DNA of 64,000 bases from Oscillospiraceae bacterium (GCA_031270605.1 JAISXG010000084.1:16656-80655), one strand, 5' to 3'; counted from the stretch's first letter, positions 1 to 9,533 are shown. Notes: generated from the sequence alone by a model not told the origin. Translations and numbers: made by a program.

Positions 1-396
1 AACCTTGACCTTGTGAAGATTGCTCCGCAGGCCAAGCCGCCTGTGTGCAAAATCATGGACTACGGCAAATTCAAATTCGAGCAATCAAAACGTGAAAAAG
101 AAGCCAAAAAGAACCAGCATGTGGTTGATATTAAGGAGATTCAGCTGAGCCTGAATATCGACAAGCACGACTTCGACACCAAGATGAATCACGCGCGCCG
201 TTTTTTGGAGGCGGGCAATAAGGTCAAAGTCGCAATCCGGTTTCGTGGCCGTGAAATGGCCCGGCCGGAAAGGGGTATTGAACTGATGGAGCAATTCGCC
301 GCCGAGTGTGCGGATATTTCGTCTGTTGAGCGCCCCGCCAAGCTGGACGGAAAAACGATGTTGATGTTCCTCACGGCAAAGCTGGCCGGCAAATAA
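1..396 (+). CDS. infC: Translation initiation factor IF-3, 5' truncated by window edge
   Basis: The open frame enters from base 1 and has no start in the window. It covers the end of the IF-3 N-terminal domain and linker (LDLVKIAPQAKPPVCKIMDY, then a Lys/Glu-rich linker helix) and the whole C-terminal domain that binds the 30S platform (KVAIRFRGREMARPERG). IF-3 prevents premature 50S joining and proofreads start-codon selection. It is followed by rpmI and rplT in the classic bacterial operon order, so the L20-responsive leader, if present, lies upstream of this window. Identification is secure; only the N-terminus is missing. Confidence 0.97.
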   Translation, partial: NLDLVKIAPQAKPPVCKIMDYGKFKFEQSKREKEAKKNQHVVDIKEIQLSLNIDKHDFDTKMNHARRFLEAGNKVKVAIRFRGREMARPERGIELMEQFAAECADISSVERPAKLDGKTMLMFLTAKLAGK

Positions 397-579
397 GGTT
401 GCCCAAAGGAGCAGAGCAAAACAACCGGGAACACGGTTGCTGTTTTGCCATGCCCTTTTCCATGAAAGACACCTTTTGTGAAAAGCAAGCGCGAATCACA
501 ATATGTTTTTCAGCATGCAATTGAAAAATTGTTTTCACAGTAAAACAGAAGCGTTATACGCAAGGAAAGGATGGTTATC

Positions 580-777
580 ATGCCAAAAATCAAGACACAC
601 AGCGGGGCCAAAAAGCGTTTTAAACTTTCCAAAAACGGAAAGCCGATGCGCGCCCATGCGAATAAGTCTCATATCCTCACAAAGAAAAATATCAAGCGCA
701 AGAGAAATCTGCGCAAGGTCTCAGTTGCTGACGTGACGAACGAGAAGCAGATCAAAAAGCTGATTCCTTATAAATAA
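580..777 (+). CDS. rpmI: 50S ribosomal protein L35
   Basis: The product is 65 residues, the usual length. It starts [14 protein letters not shown], the L35 signature, and is very rich in Lys and Arg as expected for an rRNA-binding extension protein of the large subunit. An upstream in-frame ATG at 571 would add three residues, but AAGGAAAGG at 562-570 sits about nine bases before the ATG at 580, and the family always begins MPK. It is the second gene of infC-rpmI-rplT. The 183-base gap after infC holds no other gene that I can see. Confidence 0.97.
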   Translation: MPKIKTHSGAKKRFKLSKNGKPMRAHANKSHILTKKNIKRKRNLRKVSVADVTNEKQIKKLIPYK

Positions 778-845
778 GAAGCGCTTGCTTTTGCACAAAC
801 CTGAAAAACGGAAATCAATAGAAACATTTTAGGGAGGAACTTATT

Positions 846-1199
846 ATGGCACGCATTAAAGGTGCAATTATGTCTCGCAAGAGAAGAAATAAAGTGTTAA
901 GGCTTGCAAAGGGCTATTATGGTTCAAAGAGCACGCTTTTCAAAACCGCGAAACAGGCCGTTATGAAATCCGGCAATTATGCCTATATTGGCAGAAAACA
1001 CAAAAAGCGTGATTTTCGCCGGTTGTGGATCACAAGAATTTCTGCCGCCTGCAAGCTCAACGGTATGAATTATTCCACATTCATGAACGGCTTGAAAAAG
1101 GCTGAAATTTCTCTGAACCGCAAAATGCTTTCAGAAATTGCGATTGCGGATCCTGCCGCTTTCACGGCGCTGACCGAACAGGCGAAGGCCGCGCTTTAA
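846..1199 (+). CDS. rplT: 50S ribosomal protein L20
   Basis: At 117 residues this is full length for L20. It begins [20 protein letters not shown], with the basic N-terminal extension that threads into 23S rRNA, followed by the conserved globular part ([20 protein letters not shown]). L20 is an early large-subunit assembly protein and in many Firmicutes and proteobacteria represses its own operon. The Shine-Dalgarno AGGGAGGA lies just upstream of the ATG. It is the last gene of the operon and is followed by a terminator hairpin. Confidence 0.98.
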   Translation: MARIKGAIMSRKRRNKVLRLAKGYYGSKSTLFKTAKQAVMKSGNYAYIGRKHKKRDFRRLWITRISAACKLNGMNYSTFMNGLKKAEISLNRKMLSEIAIADPAAFTALTEQAKAAL

Positions 1200-1210
1200 T
1201 AAGAAACAAA

Positions 1211-1247
1211 AAAAGGGGGGCACTGTAGTTGGTGTTCCCTCTTTTTT
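1211..1247 (+). terminator. Terminator of the infC-rpmI-rplT operon
   Basis: A-rich run plus GGGGGGCAC pairs with GTGTTCCCTC around a short loop and is followed by a run of seven T. One bulge makes the stem imperfect, but position (12 bases after the rplT stop) and the T tract fit an intrinsic terminator. Confidence 0.75.
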
Positions 1248-1305
1248 ATGATACTGTCCTTTTTGGAGGTCGATTTGCTATACAATACCCAAAAGGAGGC
1301 GCCGT

Positions 1306-2643
1306 ATGGATGAATTGCATGCAATGTGCGCTGCCGGCTTAAAACGCGTGATACAAGAAAAGCGTATCGGCGTTGAAGAACTTACCCGCTCATATCTCAG
1401 GCAAATTGAACAGTATGATATCGCAGGCGGGCTGAATACAATTGCACAATTGAATCCGGCGGTGTTGGATCAGGCGAGGCAACAGGATGCAGGTTTTGTT
1501 GACAGGAACCTACCGCTGTTTGGCCTCCCCATTCTTGTAAAAGATAATATTGATGTCGCAGGGCTGCGCACCACGGCAGGGAGCCTTGCACTGAACGATA
1601 ATGTTGCGTTGACAGACGCCCCTGTCATTGCGAATCTGAGAAGGAGCGGCGCACTGATTCTCGGCAAGACCAATATGACCGAATTTGCGAATTATACTGC
1701 AAGAAACATGCCCAACGGCTACAGCTCAAGGGGCGGTAAGGTTAGGAGCGCCTATAATCGATCAAAAGACCCGGGTGGATCCAGCACAGGGTCGGCGGTT
1801 GCCGTGTCGGCCGGGTTTTGTGCGGCCGCAATCGGAACCGACACATTGTTTTCCATCTTGGGGTGTGCGGTGGAAAACGGAGTTGTGGGGCTAAAGCCGC
1901 CGCACAAAGCGTTGTCTGCCGAGGGGATTGTTCCGATTGCTCACACGCTTGACAGTGCCGGCCCGCTGACAAGAACCTTTTTGGACGCTCTGCTGGTTTA
2001 TGCGGGTATGCGCGGTGTGGCGTTTCAAGAAACTACTCCCACGCCGCCGAGTGAACTGCGAATTGCCGTCAATATATTTGACAGGGATCAGGTTTCGCAG
2101 GCGCAGCTTGCATACTACGAGGCACTGTTTCACAGGCTTCGTGCCGCGGGTGCTGAATTTTCAGAAATTATTCAACCCTCGGTTCCTTATCTGGGAGATA
2201 TTATGCGTTGTGAATTCAGGCATGATCTTGAGGACTATCTCGCGCAATCGACCGCATCATTGAAAACGCTTGAGGATATAATAAGGTTTTATGAATCTAA
2301 CCCCAAAAGAATGATGCAATACGGAATATCTTCTTTAAAGTCTGCCTTGATAGGAGCTACGGGGCAGTTGGACGATGCCGCTTATTTAAAAGCGATGACT
2401 GAGCGGGAACGCATACGCAGTCGAGTTTTCAATGAATTGAGCCAATATGATGCGTGCATTATGACCGGGCCCACCAATATTATGCACTTTGTGGGGTTGC
2501 CGTGCCTGGCGTTAAAGCTGTGTATGGCCAGCGACAATACTCCCCGCGGCGTTATTCTTTATGGAGCGGATGAAAACAAGCTCTATATGGCTGCGCTTGC
2601 AATAGAAAATTATTGCTTGCAGGTTTTGCCCCCGGAATTGTGA
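1306..2643 (+). CDS. Amidase-signature family protein with altered active site
   Basis: The 445-residue product has the amidase-signature fold (GatA, fatty acid amide hydrolase, allophanate hydrolase family). The Lys of the Ser-cisSer-Lys triad is K79 in LVKDN, and the cis-Ser is S159 in DPGGSSTGSA. The nucleophile position is S183, but the segment reads GTDTLFSILG where the family normally has GTETDGSI or GTDIGGSI. The two small residues that shape the oxyanion hole are therefore Leu-Phe, so activity is doubtful. It is shorter than GatA (about 480-490) and has no gatC or gatB partner beside it, so I do not call it GatA. A good Shine-Dalgarno (AAAAGGAGG) precedes the ATG. The substrate is unknown. 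Confidence 0.8.
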   Translation: MDELHAMCAAGLKRVIQEKRIGVEELTRSYLRQIEQYDIAGGLNTIAQLNPAVLDQARQQDAGFVDRNLPLFGLPILVKDNIDVAGLRTTAGSLALNDNVALTDAPVIANLRRSGALILGKTNMTEFANYTARNMPNGYSSRGGKVRSAYNRSKDPGGSSTGSAVAVSAGFCAAAIGTDTLFSILGCAVENGVVGLKPPHKALSAEGIVPIAHTLDSAGPLTRTFLDALLVYAGMRGVAFQETTPTPPSELRIAVNIFDRDQVSQAQLAYYEALFHRLRAAGAEFSEIIQPSVPYLGDIMRCEFRHDLEDYLAQSTASLKTLEDIIRFYESNPKRMMQYGISSLKSALIGATGQLDDAAYLKAMTERERIRSRVFNELSQYDACIMTGPTNIMHFVGLPCLALKLCMASDNTPRGVILYGADENKLYMAALAIENYCLQVLPPEL

Positions 2644-2705
2644 ATAGGAGCGGCAATTATTTTTTGGCCTGTTTTGGCACAGGTTCGCGGAGCGGAGGAC
2701 GGTTT

Positions 2706-3506
2706 ATGGAAAAAATCACAAGCAGGAACAACGAAAAGATAAAAGCTGCGGTCAAGCTTGTGGCTTCGGCCGAGGAGCGGCGGGCGCAGGGGCTGTTTGT
2801 GCTGGAGGGCGCGCGGCTGTGCAAAGACGCTTTTTTAAGCGGTGTTTCAATGAAAACAATTTTTGTAACGCCCGACGCGCTGAAAAAATATGCCGCGGAG
2901 CTCGACTTTTTGAGCGGCATAAACGCAGAGTGTTTTGAGATCACAAACGAGGTTGCAGGCAAAATTTCTGATGCCGCCACCCCCCAGGGAATTTTTTGTG
3001 TTTGCAAAACACTTGACAAAAAATCTAATATAGATAAAATAAAACACAATGGCTGCGCAGAGCCAAAAAAATACATTGCGCTTGACCGCATTCAAATCCC
3101 CGGCAACCTGGGTGCGGTGTGCCGCACCGCCGAGGCGTTGGGGCTTGACGGTGTGATTGTGGGCGGCGGGTGTGATATTTATAACCCCAAGGCGCTGCGC
3201 GCTTCTATGGGGGCGCTGCTGCGCATTCCTGTTTTTGTGGCGGATGACCTTGCGGCTTTCGTCAGAGACTGCACACGCTCGGGCATGCGCTCTTATGCCG
3301 CGGTGCCGGACGCTGACGCGCTGCCTGTTACCAAAGCGGATTTTTCGGGCTGCTCCCTGTGCGTTGTCGGCAACGAGGGCGCGGGCGTGAGCGCCGCCGT
3401 CGCGGCGGCCTGCTCACAGGCAATCACCATTCCCATGGCGGGCAGGGCGGAGTCGCTCAACGCGGCCGGCGCGGCGGCCGTCATCATTTGGGAAATGGTC
3501 CGCTGA
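2706..3506 (+). CDS. SpoU/TrmH-family RNA 2'-O-methyltransferase
   Basis: The 266-residue product carries the three SPOUT knot motifs in order: motif 1 NLGAVCRTAEALGLDG near residue 130, motif 2 VVGNEGAGVS near 220, and motif 3 IPMAGRAESLNAAGAAAV near 240. This family methylates the 2'-hydroxyl of tRNA or 23S rRNA nucleotides with S-adenosylmethionine. The N-terminal ~100 residues (ITSRNNEKIKAAVKL, then VLEGARLCKDA) resemble the substrate-binding domain of the RlmB/TsnR-like branch. The ATG at 2706 is chosen because GGAGG at 2694-2698 precedes it and family homology begins there; an open frame extends upstream without support. The exact RNA target cannot be read from sequence. Confidence 0.9.
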   Translation: MEKITSRNNEKIKAAVKLVASAEERRAQGLFVLEGARLCKDAFLSGVSMKTIFVTPDALKKYAAELDFLSGINAECFEITNEVAGKISDAATPQGIFCVCKTLDKKSNIDKIKHNGCAEPKKYIALDRIQIPGNLGAVCRTAEALGLDGVIVGGGCDIYNPKALRASMGALLRIPVFVADDLAAFVRDCTRSGMRSYAAVPDADALPVTKADFSGCSLCVVGNEGAGVSAAVAAACSQAITIPMAGRAESLNAAGAAAVIIWEMVR

Positions 3507-3666
3507 AAAACGGCGAACAAAAGGAAATGCCCTTTTTAATTCAGAGAACAGTCCTTGCAACGGTAACACTTCTTAACCTTCGGAGGCTTTGACCCTTTTG
3601 CGAATCCGGCCTTTTCAGGCCCTGCAAAAGCGGGCGGGCTTCACCCTGCCTAAGGATGGTGACAAA

Positions 3667-4875
3667 ATGGAGTATTGGATCTGGCTTCAGCATGCGCTTG
3701 GCGCAGGTGCGCGCGCAGACGACATTATTTCTTATTTTGGCTCGCCAAGAGAGTTCTTTGAGGCGGGGAAGCGTGAATGGATCCTCTCGGGCGTGGTTTC
3801 AAGGGACACGGCGCAAAAGCTTGAAAACACGCCTGTTGCGGACTCGCTTGCGGTTATGGAGGAGTGCCGCAAAAACAATTGGCAGGTTATTACGGTGCAC
3901 AGCGAAGCGTATCCGGACAGGCTGCGCGAAATCTCCGCCTTTCCGCTGGTGCTTTATGTGTGGGGCGACGTTTCGGTTCTGCGTGAAGAGGTGCCGGTTG
4001 CGTTTGTCGGCACGAGAAGCGCTTCAAGATACGGCCTGGATGTTTCTTATCGCCTGGCCTATGGCGTTGCAGAGGCGGGCGCCATTGTTGTGAGCGGCGG
4101 CGCCATCGGCATAGACAGCAGCTCGCACCGCGGCGCACTCGCGGCAGGCGGCAAAACAATCGCCGTTCTCGGCTGCGGTCTTGGTTATCCTTATTTAAAG
4201 CAAAACGAGGACCTGCGGCGCGACATTGCCAAAAACGGCGCTGTTATCAGCGAGTTTCCCCCGTCTTTTGCCGCAAACAGGACAACCTTTCCCATTCGCA
4301 ACCGCCTGATTTCGGGCATCAGCCTGGGGACGGTGATCATTGAGGCTGGCATCAAGAGCGGTTCTTTGATTACCGCACGCTGCGCATACCGTCAGGGGCG
4401 CGATGTGTTCGCCGTGCCCGGCGATATCATTACATCCAACTACACCGGCGCGAACAAACTGATCCGCGACGGCGCAAAGCCCGTGTTTGCCCCTTGCGAT
4501 ATTCTCAATGAATATGCCCATCTCTATCCCAAAACGATTCGCCAGCACCGTTCCGAGCAGAGCACCTTGCCGCAAAAGGCGCCTGAAAATAAAAAAATTT
4601 CAAAGAACGGTCATAATAATGGATTTTCTACCAATATCTATAATGATAAAGATACTCTTGTGCCCGCCGGGCGCGCAAACCGGCCGCTGCCGGAGGATTT
4701 GCATAACGAAGTGAAGATGATCTATTCTTTTTTAAAAGAAAGCCCCAAAACAGCCGACAGTCTTTCAGACGAAAGCGGCATGGCCATTGCCCGGGTGCTT
4801 TCCTGCCTCACCGAGCTTGAAATGCGTGGATATGCTTCGCGCAATGAGAGCGGCCTGTTTGCGGCGGTGAACTGA
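3667..4875 (+). CDS. dprA: DNA processing protein DprA/Smf
   Basis: The 402-residue product binds incoming single-stranded DNA in natural transformation and loads RecA. A SAM-like N-terminal region is followed by the Rossmann-type DprA domain: FVGTRSASRYGLD (about 113-125), VVSGGAIGIDSSSHRGAL (141-158), then the phosphate-binding GTVIIEAGIKSGSLITA and VFAVPGD segments. A C-terminal winged helix (LSDESGMAIARVLSCLTELE) is present, so the protein is full length. The ATG at 3667 is preferred over an upstream TTG-led extension because AAGGATGG lies just before it. It stands immediately before topA, a very common order in Firmicutes. DprA alone does not prove competence. Confidence 0.95.
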   Translation: MEYWIWLQHALGAGARADDIISYFGSPREFFEAGKREWILSGVVSRDTAQKLENTPVADSLAVMEECRKNNWQVITVHSEAYPDRLREISAFPLVLYVWGDVSVLREEVPVAFVGTRSASRYGLDVSYRLAYGVAEAGAIVVSGGAIGIDSSSHRGALAAGGKTIAVLGCGLGYPYLKQNEDLRRDIAKNGAVISEFPPSFAANRTTFPIRNRLISGISLGTVIIEAGIKSGSLITARCAYRQGRDVFAVPGDIITSNYTGANKLIRDGAKPVFAPCDILNEYAHLYPKTIRQHRSEQSTLPQKAPENKKISKNGHNNGFSTNIYNDKDTLVPAGRANRPLPEDLHNEVKMIYSFLKESPKTADSLSDESGMAIARVLSCLTELEMRGYASRNESGLFAAVN

Positions 4876-4983
4876 ATGATTTTGACTGTTTCTGCATGCC
4901 GCAGCTTTTTGCGGCAAACATCCCGGCGTTTTTGGTGTGAGCCTTGCCGGTCTGTTCATTTATATTAGTTTAGGATGTGTGCT

Positions 4984-7131
4984 ATGGCAAAACTTGTAAT
5001 TGTGGAGTCACCCGCAAAGGCGAAAACCATCAAAAAATACCTTGGCCGTGATTTTGAGGTCAAGGCGTCTATGGGTCATGTGCGGGATTTGTTTCCTGAG
5101 AAATTAAGCGTCGATGTCAAAAACGACTTCGCGCCGAAATATACTGTGATCAAAGGCAAAGAAAAGCTTATCAAAGAGCTGAGTGAAACCGCTACCCAGT
5201 GTGACGAAGTCTATCTCGCGACCGACCCTGACAGAGAGGGTGAGGCGATTTCATGGCACCTTGCCAACCTGTTGCAGCTTGACTTGAACAAGCGCAACAG
5301 GGTCAAGTTTAACGAAATCAACAAAACAAGCGTGAAAAACGGCATTGCGCACCCTGAGAAGATTGACATTGACCTTGTGAACGCCCAGCAGGCAAGGCGT
5401 ATTCTTGACCGCTTGGTGGGGTATCGCCTGAGCCCGTTTGTTTCGCAGAAAATCCGCCGCGGTCTTTCTGCCGGGCGCGTGCAGAGTGTTGCAGTGCGGC
5501 TGATTGTTGACAGAGAAGAAGAAATCAACGCCTTTGTACCCGAGGAATATTGGCTGATTGCCGCAAAGCTGACCGCGCCGCCTTCAAGAAAGGTGTTCAA
5601 GGCAGGCTTTGTAGGCGATGAAACGGGTAAGATTGAGTTAAAAACGAAAGAACAAACCGATGTGTTTTTGAAACGGCTTGAGAATGCCGACTATCTTGTG
5701 CATGACATCAAGCGCGGTACGCGCAAAAAACAGCCGCAGCCGCCGTTCATCACCTCCACCCTTCAGCAGGAGGCTTCGCGCAAGCTGAACATGACCTCGA
5801 AAAAGACTATGCGTATCGCTCAGGAGCTTTATGAAGGCGTGGATGTGGCGGGCATCGGCCCTGTGGGCTTGATTACCTACATGAGAACGGACTCTTTGCG
5901 TATTTCTGACGAATCACGCGAAGAGGGCAACCGCTATATCGGCGAAACCTTCGGGCCGGATTATTTGCCCGAAAAGCCGCGTATTTTTAAAACAAAAGCG
6001 GGCGCGCAGGACGGGCACGAGGCAATTCGTCCCACCCTTCCCTCACTGACGCCGGAGCAGGCCAGGGCTTCACTCTCAAATGACCAATTTAAGCTTTATA
6101 GCCTGATTTGGAAGCGGTTTGTGGCAAGCCTGATGGCGAACTGCATTCAAAACACGGTCAAGGTTGAAATTCATGCCGTGGGCGATATGGACAAAGCGGC
6201 AAACGGCGAGAGGTTTGTGCACTTTTCGGCAAGCGGCTACACCGTGAAGTTTGACGGCTTTACCGTGCTTTATGATGAAGGCAACGAGGAGGAGGAAGAC
6301 CCGGAAAGCCTGCCTTCCATGAGTAAAAAGGACGAGCTGAAGTTCAAAGAGCTTGTGGGCGACCAGCATTTCACCCAGCCGCCCCCGCGCTTTACCGAAG
6401 CGTCGCTGATCAAAACGCTTGAAGAAACGGGCGTGGGCCGGCCGAGCACCTATGCTTCAATTATTTCCACGATTATGGACAGGGGCTATGTGGTGCGCGA
6501 GCAAAAATCGCTCAAGCCCACCGAGCTTGGAACCGTTACAACAAATCTCTTGAAGGAGCGGTTCCCAAAAATCGTCAACACCAAATTCACCGCCGGCATG
6601 GAAACAAACCTTGACCAGGTGGAAGAGGGCAAAACAAATTATATCGCCATGCTGCATGACTTTTATGACGAGTTCGAGGTTACCCTCACCAAGGCAAAAG
6701 AGGCCATGGAGGGCGTGAAAATCAAGCTGGAAGAGGACCAGACGGATGTTCCTTGCGACAAGTGCGGCAGAAACATGGTCATCAAAGTCGGGCGCTTTGG
6801 CAAATTCCTTGCCTGCCCGGGTTACCCGGAATGCAAAAACACAATGTCTTATGTTGAAAAAACAGAGGCAAAGTGCCCGTTGTGCGGCGGGGATGTTATC
6901 GGCAAAAAAACAAAGAAGGGCCATAATTTTTATGGCTGCTCCGGTTATCCGAACTGCAATTTCATGACATGGGATCAACCCCTCAACGAGCACTGCCCAA
7001 AATGCGGCAAATCGCTCTTTAAAGCGCGCGGCGGTGTTGTGCGCTGCCTTGCCGAGGGCTGTGGCTATGAGACAAAGGTGCGCCGCGGCAAAAAGGGCGA
7101 GGGTGAGGCCGAAGAGGGCGCCGATGAATAA
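4984..7131 (+). CDS. topA: DNA topoisomerase I (type IA)
   Basis: The 715-residue enzyme relaxes negative supercoils through a 5'-phosphotyrosine intermediate. Seen: Toprim domain at the N-terminus (VIVESPAKAKTI, then DPDREGE at 81-87), the active-site Tyr299 in GLITYMRTDS, and three C-terminal zinc-ribbon repeats (CDKCGRNM..CPGYPEC, CPLCGGDV..CSGYPNC, CPKCGKSL..CLAEGC). An ATG nine bases upstream is possible, but AGGA at 4972-4975 is well spaced for 4984 and MAKLVIVESPAKAK is the family start. Its stop overlaps the start of trmFO by eight bases, which implies translational coupling. Confidence 0.97.
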   Translation: MAKLVIVESPAKAKTIKKYLGRDFEVKASMGHVRDLFPEKLSVDVKNDFAPKYTVIKGKEKLIKELSETATQCDEVYLATDPDREGEAISWHLANLLQLDLNKRNRVKFNEINKTSVKNGIAHPEKIDIDLVNAQQARRILDRLVGYRLSPFVSQKIRRGLSAGRVQSVAVRLIVDREEEINAFVPEEYWLIAAKLTAPPSRKVFKAGFVGDETGKIELKTKEQTDVFLKRLENADYLVHDIKRGTRKKQPQPPFITSTLQQEASRKLNMTSKKTMRIAQELYEGVDVAGIGPVGLITYMRTDSLRISDESREEGNRYIGETFGPDYLPEKPRIFKTKAGAQDGHEAIRPTLPSLTPEQARASLSNDQFKLYSLIWKRFVASLMANCIQNTVKVEIHAVGDMDKAANGERFVHFSASGYTVKFDGFTVLYDEGNEEEEDPESLPSMSKKDELKFKELVGDQHFTQPPPRFTEASLIKTLEETGVGRPSTYASIISTIMDRGYVVREQKSLKPTELGTVTTNLLKERFPKIVNTKFTAGMETNLDQVEEGKTNYIAMLHDFYDEFEVTLTKAKEAMEGVKIKLEEDQTDVPCDKCGRNMVIKVGRFGKFLACPGYPECKNTMSYVEKTEAKCPLCGGDVIGKKTKKGHNFYGCSGYPNCNFMTWDQPLNEHCPKCGKSLFKARGGVVRCLAEGCGYETKVRRGKKGEGEAEEGADE

Positions 7132-8431
7132 GGCGGTTGTTGTGGGCGGCGGCCTTGCGGGTGTGGAGGCGGCCATGCAGCTTGCGCGCGCCGGGCATGC
7201 GGTGACGCTTTTTGAGATGAAGCCGCAAAAATACTCACCTGCCCACAAAAATGACTGCCTTGCCGAGCTTGTGTGCTCAAACTCCCTTAAGGCTGAGCGT
7301 GTGGAATCCGCAGCGGGGCTGCTAAAGACAGAGATGCTGCGTTTTGACAGCCTGACGGTGCAATGTGCGCAGCAGGTGAAAGTGCCTGCGGGCGGCGCAT
7401 TGGCCGTTGACCGCGATGCCTTTGCGGCGCTTGTCACGAAAAAAGTTGAGGCCGAGCCGAACATAACGCTTGTGCGGCAAGAGGTTTGTGATATTCCAGA
7501 CGCGAGCGTTGTGATTATCGCCGCCGGGCCGCTTGTGTCGGAACCGCTGGCTGAAAAAATAACCGCGCTGTGCGGCGGCATGCTGAGCTTTTTTGACGCC
7601 GCGGCGCCGGTTGTGACGGCTGAGAGCCTTTCGATGGATCACGCCTTTACCCAGTCGCGTTATGACCGCGGCAATGAGGACGATTATATCAACTGCCCGC
7701 TTAACAAAGAGGAATATGAGCGGTTTCAGGAAGCTCTTGTGAGCGCGGAGCTTGCACAAACTCACTCTTTTGATCAGAGAAAAGGTGTTTATGAGGGCTG
7801 TATGCCCATTGAGGTGATGGCAAAGCGCGGGGCGGACACCATCCGCTTCGGGCCGATGAAGCCTGTGGGGCTTATTGACCCGAAAACTGGGCGAAGGCCT
7901 TGGGCCGTTTTGCAGCTGCGCAAAGAAAACCGTGCGGGTACGCTGTATAATTTGGTCGGATTTCAGACAAACCTCAAATTTGCCGAGCAACAGCGCGTGT
8001 TCTCGATGATTCCCGCGCTGCAAAACGCGGAGTATGCGCGGTATGGCGTGATGCACCGCAACACCTTTCTCAATTCCCTCAAGCTGCTTGAACCGTCATT
8101 TGCTCTGCGCTCGCAAAAGAATCTGTTTTTTGCCGGGCAAATCACGGGCGTCGAGGGCTATATGGAATCTGCCGCTTCCGGCATTCTGGCGGGCATGAAT
8201 GCCGCAAGGCTGCTTGCCGGCCGGCCGGCTCTTGTGCTGCCCCCGGAAACCATGATGGGTGCGCTGGCGAGATATGTCAGCACAGACGACAAGAAGAATT
8301 TTCAGCCAATGGGCGCCGCGTTTGGATTGCTGCCGCCGCTTGAGGATAAAATCCGCGATAAAAACGAGCGTTATGCGCGTCTTGCTGCAAGAAGCTTGCA
8401 GATCTTTGAGAGTTACCCGAATGAAATTTAA
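7124..8431 (+). CDS. trmFO: Folate-dependent tRNA uridine-54 C5-methyltransferase
   Basis: The 435-residue flavoprotein makes ribothymidine-54 in tRNA using methylene-THF and reduced FAD. It begins with the FAD-binding VVVGGGLAGVEAAMQLARAG and continues with the TrmFO-specific segments AELVCSNSLKAE, YINCPLNKEEYE, GCMPIEVMAKRG and LFFAGQITGVEGYMESAASG. Translation starts inside the last codons of topA (ATGAATAAG overlapping the topA TAA), the usual topA-trmFO arrangement. A longer open frame upstream lies wholly inside topA and is not used. Confidence 0.96.
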   Translation: MNKAVVVGGGLAGVEAAMQLARAGHAVTLFEMKPQKYSPAHKNDCLAELVCSNSLKAERVESAAGLLKTEMLRFDSLTVQCAQQVKVPAGGALAVDRDAFAALVTKKVEAEPNITLVRQEVCDIPDASVVIIAAGPLVSEPLAEKITALCGGMLSFFDAAAPVVTAESLSMDHAFTQSRYDRGNEDDYINCPLNKEEYERFQEALVSAELAQTHSFDQRKGVYEGCMPIEVMAKRGADTIRFGPMKPVGLIDPKTGRRPWAVLQLRKENRAGTLYNLVGFQTNLKFAEQQRVFSMIPALQNAEYARYGVMHRNTFLNSLKLLEPSFALRSQKNLFFAGQITGVEGYMESAASGILAGMNAARLLAGRPALVLPPETMMGALARYVSTDDKKNFQPMGAAFGLLPPLEDKIRDKNERYARLAARSLQIFESYPNEI

Positions 8432-8479
8432 ATTTCGTTAACCGATATGCGAAGAATTGTTTATATCTGTTCTATAGTA

Positions 8480-8508
8480 TTGACTGTAATACAAAAGACT
8501 ATTATAGT
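8480..8508 (+). promoter_or_regulatory. Sigma-A type promoter for plsX-acpP-rnc
   Basis: TTGACT (8480-8485), 17-base spacer, TATAGT (8503-8508). It lies 30 bases before the plsX start in an AT-rich gap after trmFO. I saw no FapR-like inverted repeat beside it. Confidence 0.75.
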
Positions 8509-8537
8509 TGCATCCTTGTATTGAAAGAAGGATTACT

Positions 8538-9533
8538 GTGAAAATTATTGTGGACGGCTTTGGCGGCGACAATGCGCCGCTTGAAATCCTGAAAGGCGCC
8601 GCGGACGCGGTGGCCGAATATGGTGTTTCTGTTTTGATGACAGGCGACAAAGAGGCGTTGCGCCGCTGTGCGAAAGAAAATGACATTGCGCTTGACGGCA
8701 TTGAGATTGTGCACGCGAGTGACGTGCTCTCAATGGAAGATAATCCGCTCATGCTCATGAAAGAAAAGAAAAACAGCTCGATTGCGGTAGCGTTTGATTT
8801 GCTGCAAAGCGGGCAAGGCAATGCATTGGTTTCAGCCGGCAACACGGGTGCGCTGGTTGTGGGGGGTAACTTAATTATTCGCACAGTACCGGGCATCAAA
8901 CGCGCGGCAATCGCAACGGTAATGCCCACAAACAAAGAACCCGTCATGGTGCTTGACTCCGGTGCGAACATGGTTTGCTCACCTGAGTCGTTTGTGCAGT
9001 TTGGCGTGATGGGCAGCGCCTATATGAACCGCATCATGGGTGTTGCAAACCCGCGCGTGGGTCTTGCGAACATCGGCACAGAGAGAATCAAGGGCACGAA
9101 ACTGCAGACAGAGGCATATGATTTGATGGAAACAAGCGGCCTGAACTTTGTGGGCAATGCCGAGGTGCGCGACATTCCCTTTGGTTTTTGTGATGTTGTG
9201 GTGGCCGACGGCTTCACCGGCAATGTGATTTTGAAGATGTATGAGGGTGTCGCTGGCGCCCTGATGCAGAATATTAAGGCTGTTTTTATGCAGAATATGC
9301 TTACAAAGCTTTCTGCGCTACTTGTGAAAGACGGCTTAAAAGGTCTCAAGTCGAAAATGGACTATTCGGAGTATGGCGGTGCGCCGCTGTTGGGGCTGAA
9401 AAAGTGCGTTATCAAGGCACACGGCTCTTCAGACGCAAAGTCATTGAAAAATGCGATTCGGCAGGCAACGACCTTTGTTGAAAGAGACGTGATAGAAGAA
9501 ATATCTCAAAATTTACCGGCGAGCCGATCTTGA
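8538..9533 (+). CDS. plsX: Phosphate acyltransferase PlsX
   Basis: PlsX (331 residues) transfers acyl groups from acyl-ACP to phosphate, giving acyl-phosphate for PlsY in phospholipid synthesis. The N-terminus KIIVDGFGGDNAPLEIL, the segment EDNPLMLMKEKKNSSIAVA and SAGNTGALVVGGNLIIRTVPG are family hallmarks; the usual DAMGGD is DGFGGD here. Start is the GTG at 8538, preceded by GAAAGAAGGA; upstream extension would run into the promoter. It is followed by acpP and rnc in the standard Gram-positive order, but in this copy the neighbouring ACP has lost its prosthetic-group serine. Confidence 0.94.
   Translation: MKIIVDGFGGDNAPLEILKGAADAVAEYGVSVLMTGDKEALRRCAKENDIALDGIEIVHASDVLSMEDNPLMLMKEKKNSSIAVAFDLLQSGQGNALVSAGNTGALVVGGNLIIRTVPGIKRAAIATVMPTNKEPVMVLDSGANMVCSPESFVQFGVMGSAYMNRIMGVANPRVGLANIGTERIKGTKLQTEAYDLMETSGLNFVGNAEVRDIPFGFCDVVVADGFTGNVILKMYEGVAGALMQNIKAVFMQNMLTKLSALLVKDGLKGLKSKMDYSEYGGAPLLGLKKCVIKAHGSSDAKSLKNAIRQATTFVERDVIEEISQNLPASRS

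Noticed and set aside
1306..2643. GatA subunit of the tRNA amidotransferase
   Set aside because: It is too short, lacks gatC and gatB beside it, and has a changed nucleophile segment.
6457..7581. Long open frame (374 codons) on the minus strand
   Set aside because: It is antisense to topA and trmFO, whose motifs are certain, and has a composition typical of a GC-rich shadow frame.
8432..8537. FapR operator before plsX
   Set aside because: The gap has a good promoter but no inverted repeat resembling the FapR site.
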